Assembly (NCBI RefSeq): GCF_017873815.1
Contig: NZ_JAGGKQ010000010.1
Coordinates: 23,790 to 87,789, forward strand
Source of the DNA: Halorubrum alkaliphilum
Lineage (GTDB): Archaea; Halobacteriota; Halobacteria; Halobacteriales; Haloferacaceae
Length of the DNA: 64,000 nt
Direction: 5' to 3'
The translations under genes and the position numbers were made by a program. Each line of letters starts with the position of its first letter. Position 1 is the first letter of the stretch. This document shows, piece by piece, positions 1 to 8,179 of the stretch. A model generated the notes under the pieces. It was given only the letters and a program-made list of their open reading frames with translations, made no database searches and was not told the origin of the DNA.

Positions 1-477
1 ACGACCGGCGAGCGCGTCAAGGGGTTGGACGACGTCGTCATCATCAACGTGCTCCGGGCGGCAACGCCGTTCGTCGAAGGACTCTTAAAAGCCTTCCCGC
101 GGGCGAAACAGGGCGTCATCTCCGCCGGCCGCGACGAGGAGGCGGGAATGAACGCGGACGGCGAGTTCCCGATCACCATCGACTACGTGAAACTGCCGGA
201 GATACGCGAGGACGACACGGTGATCGTCGCGGACCCGATGCTCGCAACGGGGTCGACGATGTGTGCCGTCCTCGACCACATTCTCGCGGAAGCGGACGAC
301 TACGAGGATCTGTTCGTGCTCTCCGCGGTCTCCGCGCCCGACGGACTGGTCCGCGTCGCCGACGCCGTTCCCGACGCCGACCTGTTGACCGTCGCCATCG
401 ACGACCACCTCGACGAAGACGGCTTCATCGTCCCCGGCCTTGGCGATGCCGGCGACCGGGCGTTCCGAACGAACTGA
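1..477 (+). CDS. upp: Uracil phosphoribosyltransferase, C-terminal part (5' end outside window)
   Basis: UPRTase makes UMP from uracil and PRPP in pyrimidine salvage in the cytoplasm. The reading frame is open from base 1 and ends at the TGA at 475-477. About 158 residues are visible of the usual ~225, so the N-terminus lies upstream of the window. The PRPP-binding loop reads [11 protein letters not shown] (about nt 226-258). The central segment [19 protein letters not shown] and the C-terminal [15 protein letters not shown] are typical of the family. The TTG at 25 is internal and not a start. Identity is clear from these motifs; only the missing 5' end limits it. Confidence 0.93.
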   Translation, partial: TTGERVKGLDDVVIINVLRAATPFVEGLLKAFPRAKQGVISAGRDEEAGMNADGEFPITIDYVKLPEIREDDTVIVADPMLATGSTMCAVLDHILAEADDYEDLFVLSAVSAPDGLVRVADAVPDADLLTVAIDDHLDEDGFIVPGLGDAGDRAFRTN

Positions 478-549
478 GAACGACGCGGACCTCGCCCGGG
501 TGAGCGTGGTCGTAACGTGTTTTAAGGGCTCCCCCCACGAGCGATCCGT

Positions 550-771
550 ATGAGCGACGCGCCGACGACCAACCCTTGTGAGGCCTGCGGCGAGGCGACG
601 ACGGACGCGCTCGCGCGGACCGTCCGTCTCAGCGTCGACCGGGCGAACATCGACACCCAGCGGCTCTGTCCCGAGTGTTTCGCCGACTGGATCGACCGGT
701 ACCAGTCCGAGATGAGCGGTGGGAGCGAGGACGCCGACGGTGGATCCGACTCCGAGATAATCGTCGACTGA
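550..771 (+). CDS. Small CPxCG-type zinc-finger protein
   Basis: A 73-residue protein with two zinc knuckles, C10-x2-C13 and C40-x2-C43, followed by an acidic, disordered tail. Haloarchaea carry many such one-domain zinc-finger microproteins, usually of unknown function and thought to mediate protein or nucleic-acid contacts. ATG at 550 is preceded by a TATA-like ttttaag around 519-525, consistent with a nearly leaderless transcript. It lies between upp and thrC on the same strand but is not obviously coupled to either. The zinc-finger call is secure; the role is unknown. Confidence 0.8.
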   Translation: MSDAPTTNPCEACGEATTDALARTVRLSVDRANIDTQRLCPECFADWIDRYQSEMSGGSEDADGGSDSEIIVD

Positions 772-866
772 CGGCTTCGTTCTCGGTTCGAACCGGGCAA
801 CGCCCTGGCTGGCAACGTCCGACCCCACCGCCCGTCTTAAGCCGCGGCGGAACGGAACCGGACGTA

Positions 867-2150
867 ATGGATCTCGCGATCGACACCCCGACCCCGTCGG
901 CACCGGACTGCGCCGACGACGGGACGTGGCTCGCCTGTATCGAGTGCGACGAGACGTTCGCCCCCTTCGAGGACGTGCGGTACACCTGTGACGAGTGTGA
1001 CGGCCTGCTCGAAGTGCGGTACGACGACCCGCCGACGTTCGACGAGTTCGGGTCGGGCGCGTCGACGGACGGCCCGGACCGCGGCGTCTGGCGCTATCGC
1101 GAGGCGCTCCCCTTCGATCTGGGCGTGACGCTCCCCGAAGGCGACACGCCGCTTCACCGCGTGCCCCGGATCGAGGAGGCCGTCGGCGTCGACGCGCTCC
1201 GGATCAAACACGAGGGAATGAACCCCACCGGATCTTTTAAAGATCGGGGGATGACGGTCGGGGTCCGGGTCGCCGAGGAGCTCGGCGTCGGCGCGCTCGC
1301 CTGTGCCTCGACGGGCAACACCTCAGCCGCGCTCGCCGCCTACGGCGGCCGCGGCGGCATGCAGACGCTCGTGCTCCTGCCGCAAGGGAAGGTCGCCGCG
1401 GGAAAGGTCGCACAGGCGAGCCTCCACGGCGCGCGCATCCTGGAGGTCGACGGCAACTTCGACGCCTGTCTCGACATCGTACAAGAACTGGCGGCCCGGG
1501 GGGAGGCGTACCTGCTCAACTCGCTGAACCCGTTCCGTCTGGAGGGCCAGAAAACGATCGGCTTCGAGATCTTAGAGGAGTTCTACGCGGACTACGGCGG
1601 CTTCCCGGACCGGATCGTGCTCCCCGTTGGCAACGCCGGGAACACCTCTGCGCTTTATAAGGGGTTCCGCGAACTCGTCCAGGCTGGCGCGCTCGACGTC
1701 GACGAGGTTCCCAAGCTGACCGGCGTTCAAGCCGGGGGGGCTGCCCCGATGGTCGAGGCGATCGAGGAGGGGAACGACGAGATCCGCCGGTGGGAGGAGG
1801 TCGAAACGCGGGCGACCGCGATCCGTATCGGCAACCCGGTCAACGCGCCGAAGGCGATTCCGGGGATCCGCAACACGGGTGGCACCGCGGTCGCCGTCAG
1901 CGACCCGGAGATCACGGCCGCACAGGCACACCTCGCAAGCGAGGGGGTCGGCGTCGAACCCGCTTCCGCGGCGAGTCTCGCCGGCCTCAAGAAACTCCGC
2001 CGAGAGGGCGTCGTCGACGACGACGAGCGCGTCGTCTGCCTGACGACCGGACACCTCTTAAAAGACCCCGAGGCGGCCTACGAGGCCGGCGGCGACCCCG
2101 AACCCGTCCCGAACGACGTCGACGCGGTCGTCGAACACCTGCGGGACTGA
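867..2150 (+). CDS. thrC: Threonine synthase
   Basis: PLP enzyme that converts O-phospho-L-homoserine to L-threonine. 427 residues. An N-terminal zinc ribbon (C24-x2-C27, C41-x2-C44) precedes the fold-II PLP domain, as in many archaeal ThrC. The PLP lysine is K125 in GMNPTGSFKDRGM (codon 1239-1241). The phosphate-binding segment PVGNAGNTSALYKGF is at about nt 1624-1670. ATG 867 is chosen because the frame upstream has no family resemblance and overlaps the preceding zinc-finger gene. Homoserine kinase (25.9 kb) and aspartate kinase (54.7 kb) of the same pathway are in the window but unlinked. Confidence 0.93.
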   Translation: MDLAIDTPTPSAPDCADDGTWLACIECDETFAPFEDVRYTCDECDGLLEVRYDDPPTFDEFGSGASTDGPDRGVWRYREALPFDLGVTLPEGDTPLHRVPRIEEAVGVDALRIKHEGMNPTGSFKDRGMTVGVRVAEELGVGALACASTGNTSAALAAYGGRGGMQTLVLLPQGKVAAGKVAQASLHGARILEVDGNFDACLDIVQELAARGEAYLLNSLNPFRLEGQKTIGFEILEEFYADYGGFPDRIVLPVGNAGNTSALYKGFRELVQAGALDVDEVPKLTGVQAGGAAPMVEAIEEGNDEIRRWEEVETRATAIRIGNPVNAPKAIPGIRNTGGTAVAVSDPEITAAQAHLASEGVGVEPASAASLAGLKKLRREGVVDDDERVVCLTTGHLLKDPEAAYEAGGDPEPVPNDVDAVVEHLRD

Positions 2151-2164
2151 CAGGCCCGAACGTA

Positions 2165-2178
2165 TTTGTGTACACAAA
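2165..2178. promoter_or_regulatory. Perfect 14-bp palindrome upstream of vapBC, probable operator
   Basis: TTTGTGTACACAAA is a perfect palindrome ending 14 bp before the antitoxin ATG. It is followed by iterated ACACAAA units (2172-2189). VapBC modules are normally autoregulated by binding such repeats over the promoter, so this is probably the operator. The function is inferred from position and symmetry. Confidence 0.6.
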
Positions 2179-2192
2179 CACAAACACAACAT

Positions 2193-2519
2193 ATGGGAAC
2201 GAAGACGATCGGGATCCGGGAGGCAGTGTACGAGCGGCTGCGTGCCCGGAAACGCGAGGGCGAGAGCTTCACGGACACCATCGACCGACTGATCGAGGAG
2301 TCGGGCGGCGACTGGCGAGAGGGATTCGGAACGCTTCCAGCAGAGGAGACAGAAGCGCTGCGTGAGGCCACCCGCGAGTCACGAGGCGATACAGCAACCG
2401 CGCTCTCTGCCCGACAGCGCCGCGGAGTCGGGCAGTTTGAGACCGCAAGCCGGGCAGACGACGGAGACGAGAGAACCGTCGAAAACGGGCCCGACGCTGA
2501 CGGCGAGGAGGAGGCGTGA
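2193..2519 (+). CDS. vapB: VapB-type antitoxin
   Basis: 108-residue antitoxin partner of the PIN toxin encoded next. The N-terminus, TKTIGIREAVYERLRARKR, is the compact DNA-binding segment seen in haloarchaeal VapB-like antitoxins (DUF217/DUF7557-like). The C-terminal half is charged and probably disordered, and would wrap the toxin. ATG 2193 directly follows the palindromic repeat region. The stop codon overlaps the toxin start by four bases (GTGA), so translation is coupled. Confidence 0.8.
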   Translation: MGTKTIGIREAVYERLRARKREGESFTDTIDRLIEESGGDWREGFGTLPAEETEALREATRESRGDTATALSARQRRGVGQFETASRADDGDERTVENGPDADGEEEA

Positions 2520-2920
2520 CGACACACCTGTTAGACACCACGTTCCTGATCGACTATCTCAGGGGTGACGAAGGCGTCAAGGAGTATCTGACCGAGACGG
2601 AGGACGACCCCCTGCTCACAACGACGCTCAACCTCAAGGAGGTTGCCACGGGGTGGCGGCTTCGGGGCGAGTTCGCTCCCGAGAGCCTTTTTTCGACGTT
2701 CGACTGGGTCGATGTCGTCCCCTTCCGGATTGAACACGCCGTGGCCGCGAGCGAGTACGCGGCGTCGCTCTACGAGTCGTCGGAGCACACTCGACGCGAG
2801 ATAGACGCAGCCGCGGCCGACCTCCTCATCGCGGCGGTCGCGGACGAGGAGGGCGCGACCGTCGTCACCCGCAACGTGGAGGATTTCGAGCGGTTCGGTG
2901 TTCCGACGGCGACGTACTGA
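2516..2920 (+). CDS. vapC: VapC-type PIN-domain ribonuclease toxin
   Basis: 134-residue PIN-domain toxin, expected to cleave RNA (in other species tRNA or rRNA) when freed from its antitoxin. The four metal-binding acids of PIN nucleases are in place: D7 (LLDTTFLIDYL), E42 (LKEVATG), D102 (AADLLIAA) and D123 (NVEDFERF), with N120 before the last. It starts at GTG 2516 inside the antitoxin stop, giving a tight two-gene operon. The catalytic set is intact, so it is probably active. The RNA target cannot be told from sequence. Confidence 0.88.
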   Translation: MTTHLLDTTFLIDYLRGDEGVKEYLTETEDDPLLTTTLNLKEVATGWRLRGEFAPESLFSTFDWVDVVPFRIEHAVAASEYAASLYESSEHTRREIDAAAADLLIAAVADEEGATVVTRNVEDFERFGVPTATY

Positions 2921-2958
2921 GACCCAGTTCCTCGATCGCCGTTCGGCGTGTTCGGTTT

Positions 2959-3765
2959 TTATACTCCCCAGCCCGGGCGCATCGACTCGAACTGATCCGA
3001 GTCGTGGCCGAACACGACCTCGGCGTCGTGGCGGCGCTCGATCGCCCGAAGTCGTCGAAGGCTCTCGCGCCACTCCGTCTTCCCCCACAGGAGCGGCCCG
3101 CCGAGTGGGAGTTCGTCGTCGTAGTTGGCCCGCATGTACGCCTGATCGCCTGCGAACACGAGCGTGCCCTCGTCGTCGAGATGGAGCACGGAGCCGGTTA
3201 GTCCGGGCGTGTGACCGGGCAGACGGACGAACTCGAGGTCGGTGAAGTGCTCCTCGCGGTCGGCGTGGAGGGGCTGCCAGTTCAGGTCGTGATCGAAGTC
3301 CGCGAGCAGGTAGCCGCCGTCGCCCGCGCCCACCTTCGCGTCGTAGTAGGCGAACTCCAGTTCTTTCCGATGCGCATAGATCGGCGTGTCGGTGCCCGCG
3401 AAGAACTCCAGTCCGCCGGCGTGGTCGATATGTAGATGGCTCACAAACACGGCGTCGATGTCGTCGAGCGCGTAGCCGGCGGCCGCGAGGTCGTCGTCGA
3501 GTCGGTGATCGCTCGCGTCGTGCGGATGAAACGCCTCGACGAGGTCGTCGGGCCAGTGCCCGTCGGCCGCCTCGTGGTGTGAGCCCGTGTCCCAGAGGAT
3601 CGTCGCCTCCGGGTGGTCGATCACGAGGTTCCACACGGGGATCTCGTCGTAGTCGATATCGGGGTTGCGATCGGTGCGGGTGGCGAGCGTGTTCCCCTCC
3701 AGCATGTAGTTCATGTCGCAGCGGATTCCCCCGCGATCGATGACATAGACCTCGGCGTCGACCAT
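2959..3765 (-). CDS. Metallo-beta-lactamase-fold hydrolase, AHL-lactonase-like
   Basis: 268-residue dinuclear metal hydrolase. The signature SHLHIDHAGG gives H110, H112, D114 and H115. Further ligands are in PGHTPG and the C-terminal FGHDSDQF. The architecture (N-terminal WDTGSHH, long loop before the HxHxDH motif) is that of the N-acyl-homoserine-lactonase-like branch, but this branch also includes phosphodiesterases and general lactonases, so the substrate is not assigned. It is monocistronic and convergent with vapBC. Confidence 0.8.
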   Translation of the reverse strand: MVDAEVYVIDRGGIRCDMNYMLEGNTLATRTDRNPDIDYDEIPVWNLVIDHPEATILWDTGSHHEAADGHWPDDLVEAFHPHDASDHRLDDDLAAAGYALDDIDAVFVSHLHIDHAGGLEFFAGTDTPIYAHRKELEFAYYDAKVGAGDGGYLLADFDHDLNWQPLHADREEHFTDLEFVRLPGHTPGLTGSVLHLDDEGTLVFAGDQAYMRANYDDELPLGGPLLWGKTEWRESLRRLRAIERRHDAEVVFGHDSDQFESMRPGWGV

Positions 3766-3900
3766 GCTCTGCCGTTCTCGCGGGAGGAATAGACCCTTTC
3801 GACTCTGTTGAAACCCTTCACATCTGATACGAGAGCCGTGCTGAATACAGGCGGGAATTTCTCACACACCGGCTTCTTCCAGTCGTGTCCAGTTCGTTAC
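3766..3900. other. Short intergenic segment resembling an IS end
   Basis: The 135 bp between the two minus-strand genes start with ctctgttgaaacccttcaca (3803-3822), which resembles the end of haloarchaeal IS5-type elements. There is no transposase reading frame and no matching second end nearby. If it is an IS scar it is old. This is a weak impression from composition only. Confidence 0.2.
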
Positions 3901-4440
3901 TCAGTTCTTGGATCTACATCGAGTAACTACGTCCAGTCCCGGCCGACCATCGGACCACCAGACTGCCACTCCAAAGACGAAAGTGACCGCCTCAAACCAC
4001 AGCGTCGTAATTTCAACTCCCCCGATCGTCCCAACGACTTTCACCCCGGAGTACGGTGGCATTTCTGTTATCGGCCACAGCAGGAAACCGAGTTCGTGGA
4101 AGTCACCGGCCAAAACGTGCCACGGGATATCTGCTGCGATGTGTGACCCGTAGCCGATCGCAAACGCAACGGCAAGATCGAACCGATGTCGCTGATGAAC
4201 AAGGAATCCAACTACCCCAACGATCAATATGGCCCCGAATAGAGAGTGTGCGAACGTCCGCCCAACGGGTGTGATTCCAACGAGCCACAGCGGTTGATCG
4301 ATTAGATCCGGAAGAGCTGCGGCACAGACCGCGACGACTGTTGGCACTCCCTGCGGTTGTCTCTCGTGTCGGATACGCGTGTACCCCGCATAGCAGAGGT
4401 ACCCGACGACCGGATGAACGATTGGGTTCATCTCTCGCAT
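3901..4440 (-). CDS. Membrane-bound metal-dependent hydrolase, YdjM/DUF457-like
   Basis: 179-residue polytopic membrane protein with about four hydrophobic segments. Conserved polar motifs at the membrane faces are AALPDLIDQP, RTFAHSLFGA and GYGSHIAADIPWH. These are the D, H and HxxxD signatures of the YdjM/DUF457 family, annotated as inner-membrane metal-dependent hydrolases. The substrate is unknown. Base composition here is less GC-rich than the flanking genes, so recent transfer is possible. It is bordered by the IS-like scar on one side and the candidate MITE on the other. Confidence 0.7.
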   Translation of the reverse strand: MREMNPIVHPVVGYLCYAGYTRIRHERQPQGVPTVVAVCAAALPDLIDQPLWLVGITPVGRTFAHSLFGAILIVGVVGFLVHQRHRFDLAVAFAIGYGSHIAADIPWHVLAGDFHELGFLLWPITEMPPYSGVKVVGTIGGVEITTLWFEAVTFVFGVAVWWSDGRPGLDVVTRCRSKN

Positions 4441-4721
4441 GAGGACAGTGTCTTACTAATGACATAGCAGTTCCCGTTGGACAAACGAGTAATCGGCCCT
4501 GCTGAACTCATCCTCTACGTCCAGCACGACGCGCGAAACCGGTCACTATCTAAGGATTTCACGTATGGAAACGCTGCTAGCTAGCCAAACCACGGCTAAC
4601 AACAAAATGATTACGCCGTCTAGGGATCTGCTTCTTCCACAGCCGGTAGGCGGTCGAAACGTGTGTGCGGTGCGGTCGCTGTCTAGCGATAGCAGATGCT
4701 AAAGAAGGGCCCCGACCGACC

Positions 4722-4751
4722 GCTGAGGGCCGCCGATTGGCGGCCCTCAGC
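4722..4751. repeat. Perfect 13-bp hairpin, GATT loop
   Basis: Arms GCTGAGGGCCGCC (4722-4734) and GGCGGCCCTCAGC (4739-4751) with a 4-base GATT loop. It lies inside the candidate MITE. There is no T-tract after either arm, so it is not a typical terminator. Confidence 0.75.
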
Positions 4752-4854
4752 TCCCTCGTCTGTCTGCCCGGCCAGTGGTCATCATCATTCGGAGAGGCGA
4801 TCTTGTGACTCGGGACGCCAGCACGTGAAGCAGAGATTCACGTATTCGGGCTTT

Positions 4855-4883
4855 CCCGGATGCCGCGCGCCGCGGCATCCGGG
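4855..4883. repeat. Perfect 13-bp hairpin, CGC loop
   Basis: Arms CCCGGATGCCGCG (4855-4867) and CGCGGCATCCGGG (4871-4883) with a 3-base loop. It is the second perfect GC-rich hairpin inside the candidate MITE, about 100 bp from the first. Confidence 0.75.
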
Positions 4884-5078
4884 CTGTAGCGCCCATGACT
4901 CGACTTCTTTCGCGCACGGACCAGTCAACAGAACGTGCTCTATGGCACGGAATCCTTATCGGTCTCTTGCGCCCCATATCTTGGTTCACGTTCTCTAGGG
5001 ATAGCAGCGTTTCCATCGAGTCAACAGAACTCCCCCGTTCTTTCCCGGAGAAACCCGGCCGCAGGTTGCCGCCGTCGC

Positions 5079-6686
5079 TTACAGCTCCGCTTCCCGTGCC
5101 GCCTCGTCGTCGAGGGTTATTTCCGTCACCTCGATAATCCGACTGTCCGCGAGTAGGGTCTCGATAGCCTCGTCGGGAACGTCATGGTCGAGGTCGTAGA
5201 CGGTGAGTGCCTCGCCGCCCTGTGTCTCGCGGGCGTTGTACATCCCCGCGATGTTCACGCCGTGGTCACCGAGGACGGTACCGACCAGCCCGATGACGCC
5301 CGGCTCGTCGGTGTTGCGCGCGACGAGCATGTGGCCGTACGGGACCGCGTCGACGCGGAAGCCGTCGATCCGGACGATCCGGGGGTCCTCGCCCGCGAAC
5401 AGCGTCCCTTCGACGCTGAGCGAGTCGTCACCGTTGTTGACGGTGACTCGAACGATGCTCTGGAAGTCGTCGGTTTGCCGGGTCTTCGACTCGGTCACGT
5501 CGATACCGCGCTCCTCTGCCAGCCGGGGAGCGTTGACCGCGTTCACCTGCCACTCCAGCGGCTCGAACACGCCCTTCAGCGCGGAGGCGGTGACCAGATC
5601 GACATCCTCCTCGGCGATGTCGCCCTCGTAGGTCACCTCGACGCTCGTGATCCGGCCGTCGAGGAGCTGTGCGGCGACCTTCCCAGCGGTCTCCGCAACC
5701 GCGATGTACGGCTCGATCCGCGGGAACGCGGTCTCGTCCACGGACGGAGCGTTGAGCGCGGTCAACACCGGCTCCCCGTTGAACGCCGCGATCACCGCCT
5801 CCGCAGTGTCGACCGCGACGTTCTCCTGTGCCGCCTCCGTCGACGCGCCGAGGTGTGGCGTGAGGACGACGTCCTCAACGTCCAGAAGCGGGGAGTCGTC
5901 GGGGAGCGGCTCCTCGGCGAACGAGTCGAGCGCGGCACCGGCCACGACGCCGTCGTCGACGGCCTCGGCCAGCGCGTCCTCGTCGACGATGCCGCCGCGA
6001 GCACAGTTGATCAGGTAGCCACCCTCCAGCTGGGCCAGTTCGTCCTCGCCGATCATGCCCTCCGTCTCAGGCAGGAGGGGCGTGTGGATCGTCGCGAAGT
6101 CGCCGCGGCCGAGCGCCTCGTGGAGGTCGTCCACGAGCTCCGCGCCGAGCCGGTCGGCACGCTCCTCGGAGATGTACGGGTCGTAGACGACGAGATCCAT
6201 CCCAAGCGAGTCGAGCCGTTTGGCCACTTCCTGACCGACGCGACCGAGGCCGACGATCGTGAGCGTCTTGTTGTTCACCTCGGTGCCGAGGAACGCCCCT
6301 TTCGCCCACTCGCCGCCCTTCAGTCGGCCGTGAGCCTGCGGGATCGATCGCGCGGTAGCGAACGTCATCGCAACGGAGTGTTCGGCGGCCGCGCGGACGT
6401 TCCCCTCGGGCGCGTTGGCGACGATGACGCCGTGGTCGGTAGCGGCCTCGATGTCGATGTTGTCGACGCCGATGCCGGCACGACCGACGATCACGAGATC
6501 GTCGGCTGCCTCGAACACCGACCGGGAAACGTCGGTTCCGGACCGAACGATGAGCGCGTTGGCGTCGCTCACGGCGTCCAACAGCGCGTCACCCTCGACG
6601 TCATAGTCCGTCTGCACCTCGTGGCCGGCCTCCCGTAACCGATCCAGACCGGGATCGGCTATCGGGTCCGTAACGAGTACTTTCAT
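5079..6686 (-). CDS. serA: D-3-phosphoglycerate dehydrogenase
   Basis: First step of serine synthesis: oxidises 3-phosphoglycerate to 3-phosphohydroxypyruvate with NAD. 535 residues. The Rossmann motif is GLGRVGQEVAKRL, the catalytic histidine is in LTPHLGAST, and a regulatory ASB-like domain and a C-terminal ACT domain (LVARNTDEPGVIGLVGTVL...) complete the long-form enzyme. ATG 6686 gives the canonical start MKVLVTDPIADPGLDRL; the frame stays open for 56 residues upstream but those are not conserved. It probably responds to serine through the ACT domain, as known for the family. Confidence 0.93.
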   Translation of the reverse strand: MKVLVTDPIADPGLDRLREAGHEVQTDYDVEGDALLDAVSDANALIVRSGTDVSRSVFEAADDLVIVGRAGIGVDNIDIEAATDHGVIVANAPEGNVRAAAEHSVAMTFATARSIPQAHGRLKGGEWAKGAFLGTEVNNKTLTIVGLGRVGQEVAKRLDSLGMDLVVYDPYISEERADRLGAELVDDLHEALGRGDFATIHTPLLPETEGMIGEDELAQLEGGYLINCARGGIVDEDALAEAVDDGVVAGAALDSFAEEPLPDDSPLLDVEDVVLTPHLGASTEAAQENVAVDTAEAVIAAFNGEPVLTALNAPSVDETAFPRIEPYIAVAETAGKVAAQLLDGRITSVEVTYEGDIAEEDVDLVTASALKGVFEPLEWQVNAVNAPRLAEERGIDVTESKTRQTDDFQSIVRVTVNNGDDSLSVEGTLFAGEDPRIVRIDGFRVDAVPYGHMLVARNTDEPGVIGLVGTVLGDHGVNIAGMYNARETQGGEALTVYDLDHDVPDEAIETLLADSRIIEVTEITLDDEAAREAEL

Positions 6687-6907
6687 GCTCGTAGGGACCG
6701 GCGGCGCGAGGTTAACGCTTTCCTCATCGCGCGGTTTTGCCGGTCCGATAGCGGAGCAGGGACGACCGCCCGATCCGTGATCGTGTAAGTATAACCCCTC
6801 CGTTTCGGGTGGAACCAAGTCGTTCGTGCGTATGGCCGGCGTTGTGTCCGTCACGAGAAGAGGGTCCGCGTGTTCGGCGACGGATACGTTCCGCTCTCGA
6901 GTGCTAT

Positions 6908-7888
6908 TTATAAGCGGTCGCCGAGATCCTCGGCGAAGTACGTCACGATCAGATCCGCGCCCGCGCGCTTGAGCGAGAGCAGCGACTCGTGGGCGGTCGC
7001 CTCGAGATCCAGCCAGCCGTTTTCAGCGGCCGCGTGGAGCATCGCGTACTCGCCGGAGACGTTGTATGCGGCGATCGGCCGGTCGAACTCTCGGCGAAGG
7101 TCCGAGACAACATCGAGGTACGGGAGTCCGGGTTTCACCATGAGGACATCCGCTCCTTCCTCGGCGTCGAGACGGGCCTCACGAAGCGCCTCGCGGCGGT
7201 TCGCGGGGTCCATCTGGTAGTGGCGGCGGTCGCCGAACGCGGGTGCGCCGTCGGCGGCGTCCCGGAACGGACCGTAAAAGGCGGACTCGTACTTCGCGGC
7301 GTAGCTCATGAGCGCGACCCCCTCGTGGCCGGCGTCGTCGAGCGCTTCCCGGATCGCCCGAACCTGCCCGTCCGTCATCGCCGAGGGGGCGACCATGTCC
7401 GCCCCCGCGTCGGCCTGCGAGACGGCCGTTTCCGCCAACAGTTCCAGCGTCTCGTCGTTTTTCACCGTCAGCGTCGGGTCCGACTCGGCGCTCTCCTCGA
7501 CGACCCCGCAGTGACCGTGGTCAGTGTACTCACACAGACAGACGTCGCCGATGACGTAGGCGTCCGTCTCCGCCGAGATGCGCCGAATCGCACGCTGAAC
7601 GACGCCGTCCTCGGCATACGCACGGCTCCCCGTCGCGTCCTTCGTTTCCGGAATCCCGAACAGGATGACGGCTTCGACGCCCGTCCTCCGAATCTCCTCG
7701 ACGCGAGCGACGGCCTCGTCGACGGGGACGCGCTCGTGGCCCGGCATCGACTCGATAGGGACGCGCTCGTCGGTCGTCGCGTCGACGAAGACGGGCGCGA
7801 CGAGGTCTGACGCCGCCAGCGACGACTCGCTGACGAGCGGGCTGACGCCGTCGGTACGGAGTCGGCGGGGACGGTCGGTCGGGTACAT
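6908..7888 (-). CDS. hemB: Porphobilinogen synthase (delta-aminolevulinate dehydratase)
   Basis: Condenses two 5-aminolevulinate molecules to porphobilinogen on the way to haem, sirohaem and cobalamin. 326 residues. Both Schiff-base lysines are present: K199 ([13 protein letters not shown]) and K252 ([14 protein letters not shown]). The zinc-type cysteine cluster C117-x-C119-x7-C127 ([13 protein letters not shown]) marks it as a Zn-dependent form rather than Mg-only. A TATA box (see 7912-7921) lies about 24 bp upstream of the ATG, so the message is probably leaderless. Confidence 0.94.
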   Translation of the reverse strand: MYPTDRPRRLRTDGVSPLVSESSLAASDLVAPVFVDATTDERVPIESMPGHERVPVDEAVARVEEIRRTGVEAVILFGIPETKDATGSRAYAEDGVVQRAIRRISAETDAYVIGDVCLCEYTDHGHCGVVEESAESDPTLTVKNDETLELLAETAVSQADAGADMVAPSAMTDGQVRAIREALDDAGHEGVALMSYAAKYESAFYGPFRDAADGAPAFGDRRHYQMDPANRREALREARLDAEEGADVLMVKPGLPYLDVVSDLRREFDRPIAAYNVSGEYAMLHAAAENGWLDLEATAHESLLSLKRAGADLIVTYFAEDLGDRL

Positions 7889-7911
7889 ACGCGGGGATCG
7901 GTGCCGGACCG

Positions 7912-7921
7912 TCTTTTATAA
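7912..7921 (-). promoter_or_regulatory. TATA box of hemB
   Basis: Minus-strand AATTATAAAA is centred about 28 bp before the hemB ATG (7888). This is the spacing expected for a leaderless haloarchaeal transcript. Confidence 0.6.
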
Positions 7922-7989
7922 TTCGTTCGCGGGATCAATGAGGCGTTCGCGGGATCCGAGTGCGTGTCCACGCGGAACGAAGCACCCGC

Positions 7990-8154
7990 CTACTCCGTCG
8001 ACTCGACATCGATCCGGTCGCGAAGCGCCTCCAATCCGTCGTCTTCGGCCAGCTCCTCGACCCGCTCGCGGAAGTGATCCGTACACAGTCCGACGACGAC
8101 GCCGGCCTGTTCGGCCTCGAACGCGGCCTCGTGGTCGCAGTAGTGACACCGCAT
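7990..8154 (-). CDS. Small zinc-binding protein, DUF6757-like
   Basis: 54 residues with C3-x2-C6 and C24-x2-H27, a single treble-clef-like zinc knuckle followed by a charged helix (EELAEDDGLEALRDRI). ATG 8154 gives MRCHYCDHEA, the conserved start of this haloarchaeal family; the frame is open for 14 residues upstream but they are not family-like. Function unknown. It sits downstream of the PHP gene on the same strand with a 25-bp gap, so co-transcription is likely. Confidence 0.75.
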   Translation of the reverse strand: MRCHYCDHEAAFEAEQAGVVVGLCTDHFRERVEELAEDDGLEALRDRIDVESTE

Positions 8155-8179
8155 ACTCGGCTCTCGGTCGCGCCGGGAG

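Larger units (their letters stand above)
4565..5016. mobile_element. Candidate MITE with 15-bp terminal inverted repeats
   Basis: The segment begins ATGGAAACGCTGCTA (4565-4579) and ends with its exact reverse complement TAGCAGCGTTTCCAT (5002-5016), giving a 452-bp unit with perfect 15-bp terminal inverted repeats. No credible transposase is encoded. Two perfect 13-bp hairpins lie inside (listed separately). No clear target-site duplication is visible at the borders. It fills most of the otherwise gene-free gap 4441-5078. Alternatives are a decayed full-length IS or a structured ncRNA locus. Confidence 0.45.

Noticed and set aside
4722..4883. The two 13-bp hairpins as transcription terminators
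   Set aside because: Neither is followed by a T-tract and no transcript ends near them on either strand.
4747..5016. 89-codon minus-strand frame ending at the inverted repeat
   Set aside because: No transposase motif; it spans two perfect hairpins and looks like non-coding MITE interior.
5184..6638. Long plus-strand open frame of 484 codons opposite serA
   Set aside because: It is a GC-rich antisense shadow of serA; the protein is compositionally odd and lacks motifs, while serA has all its signature residues.
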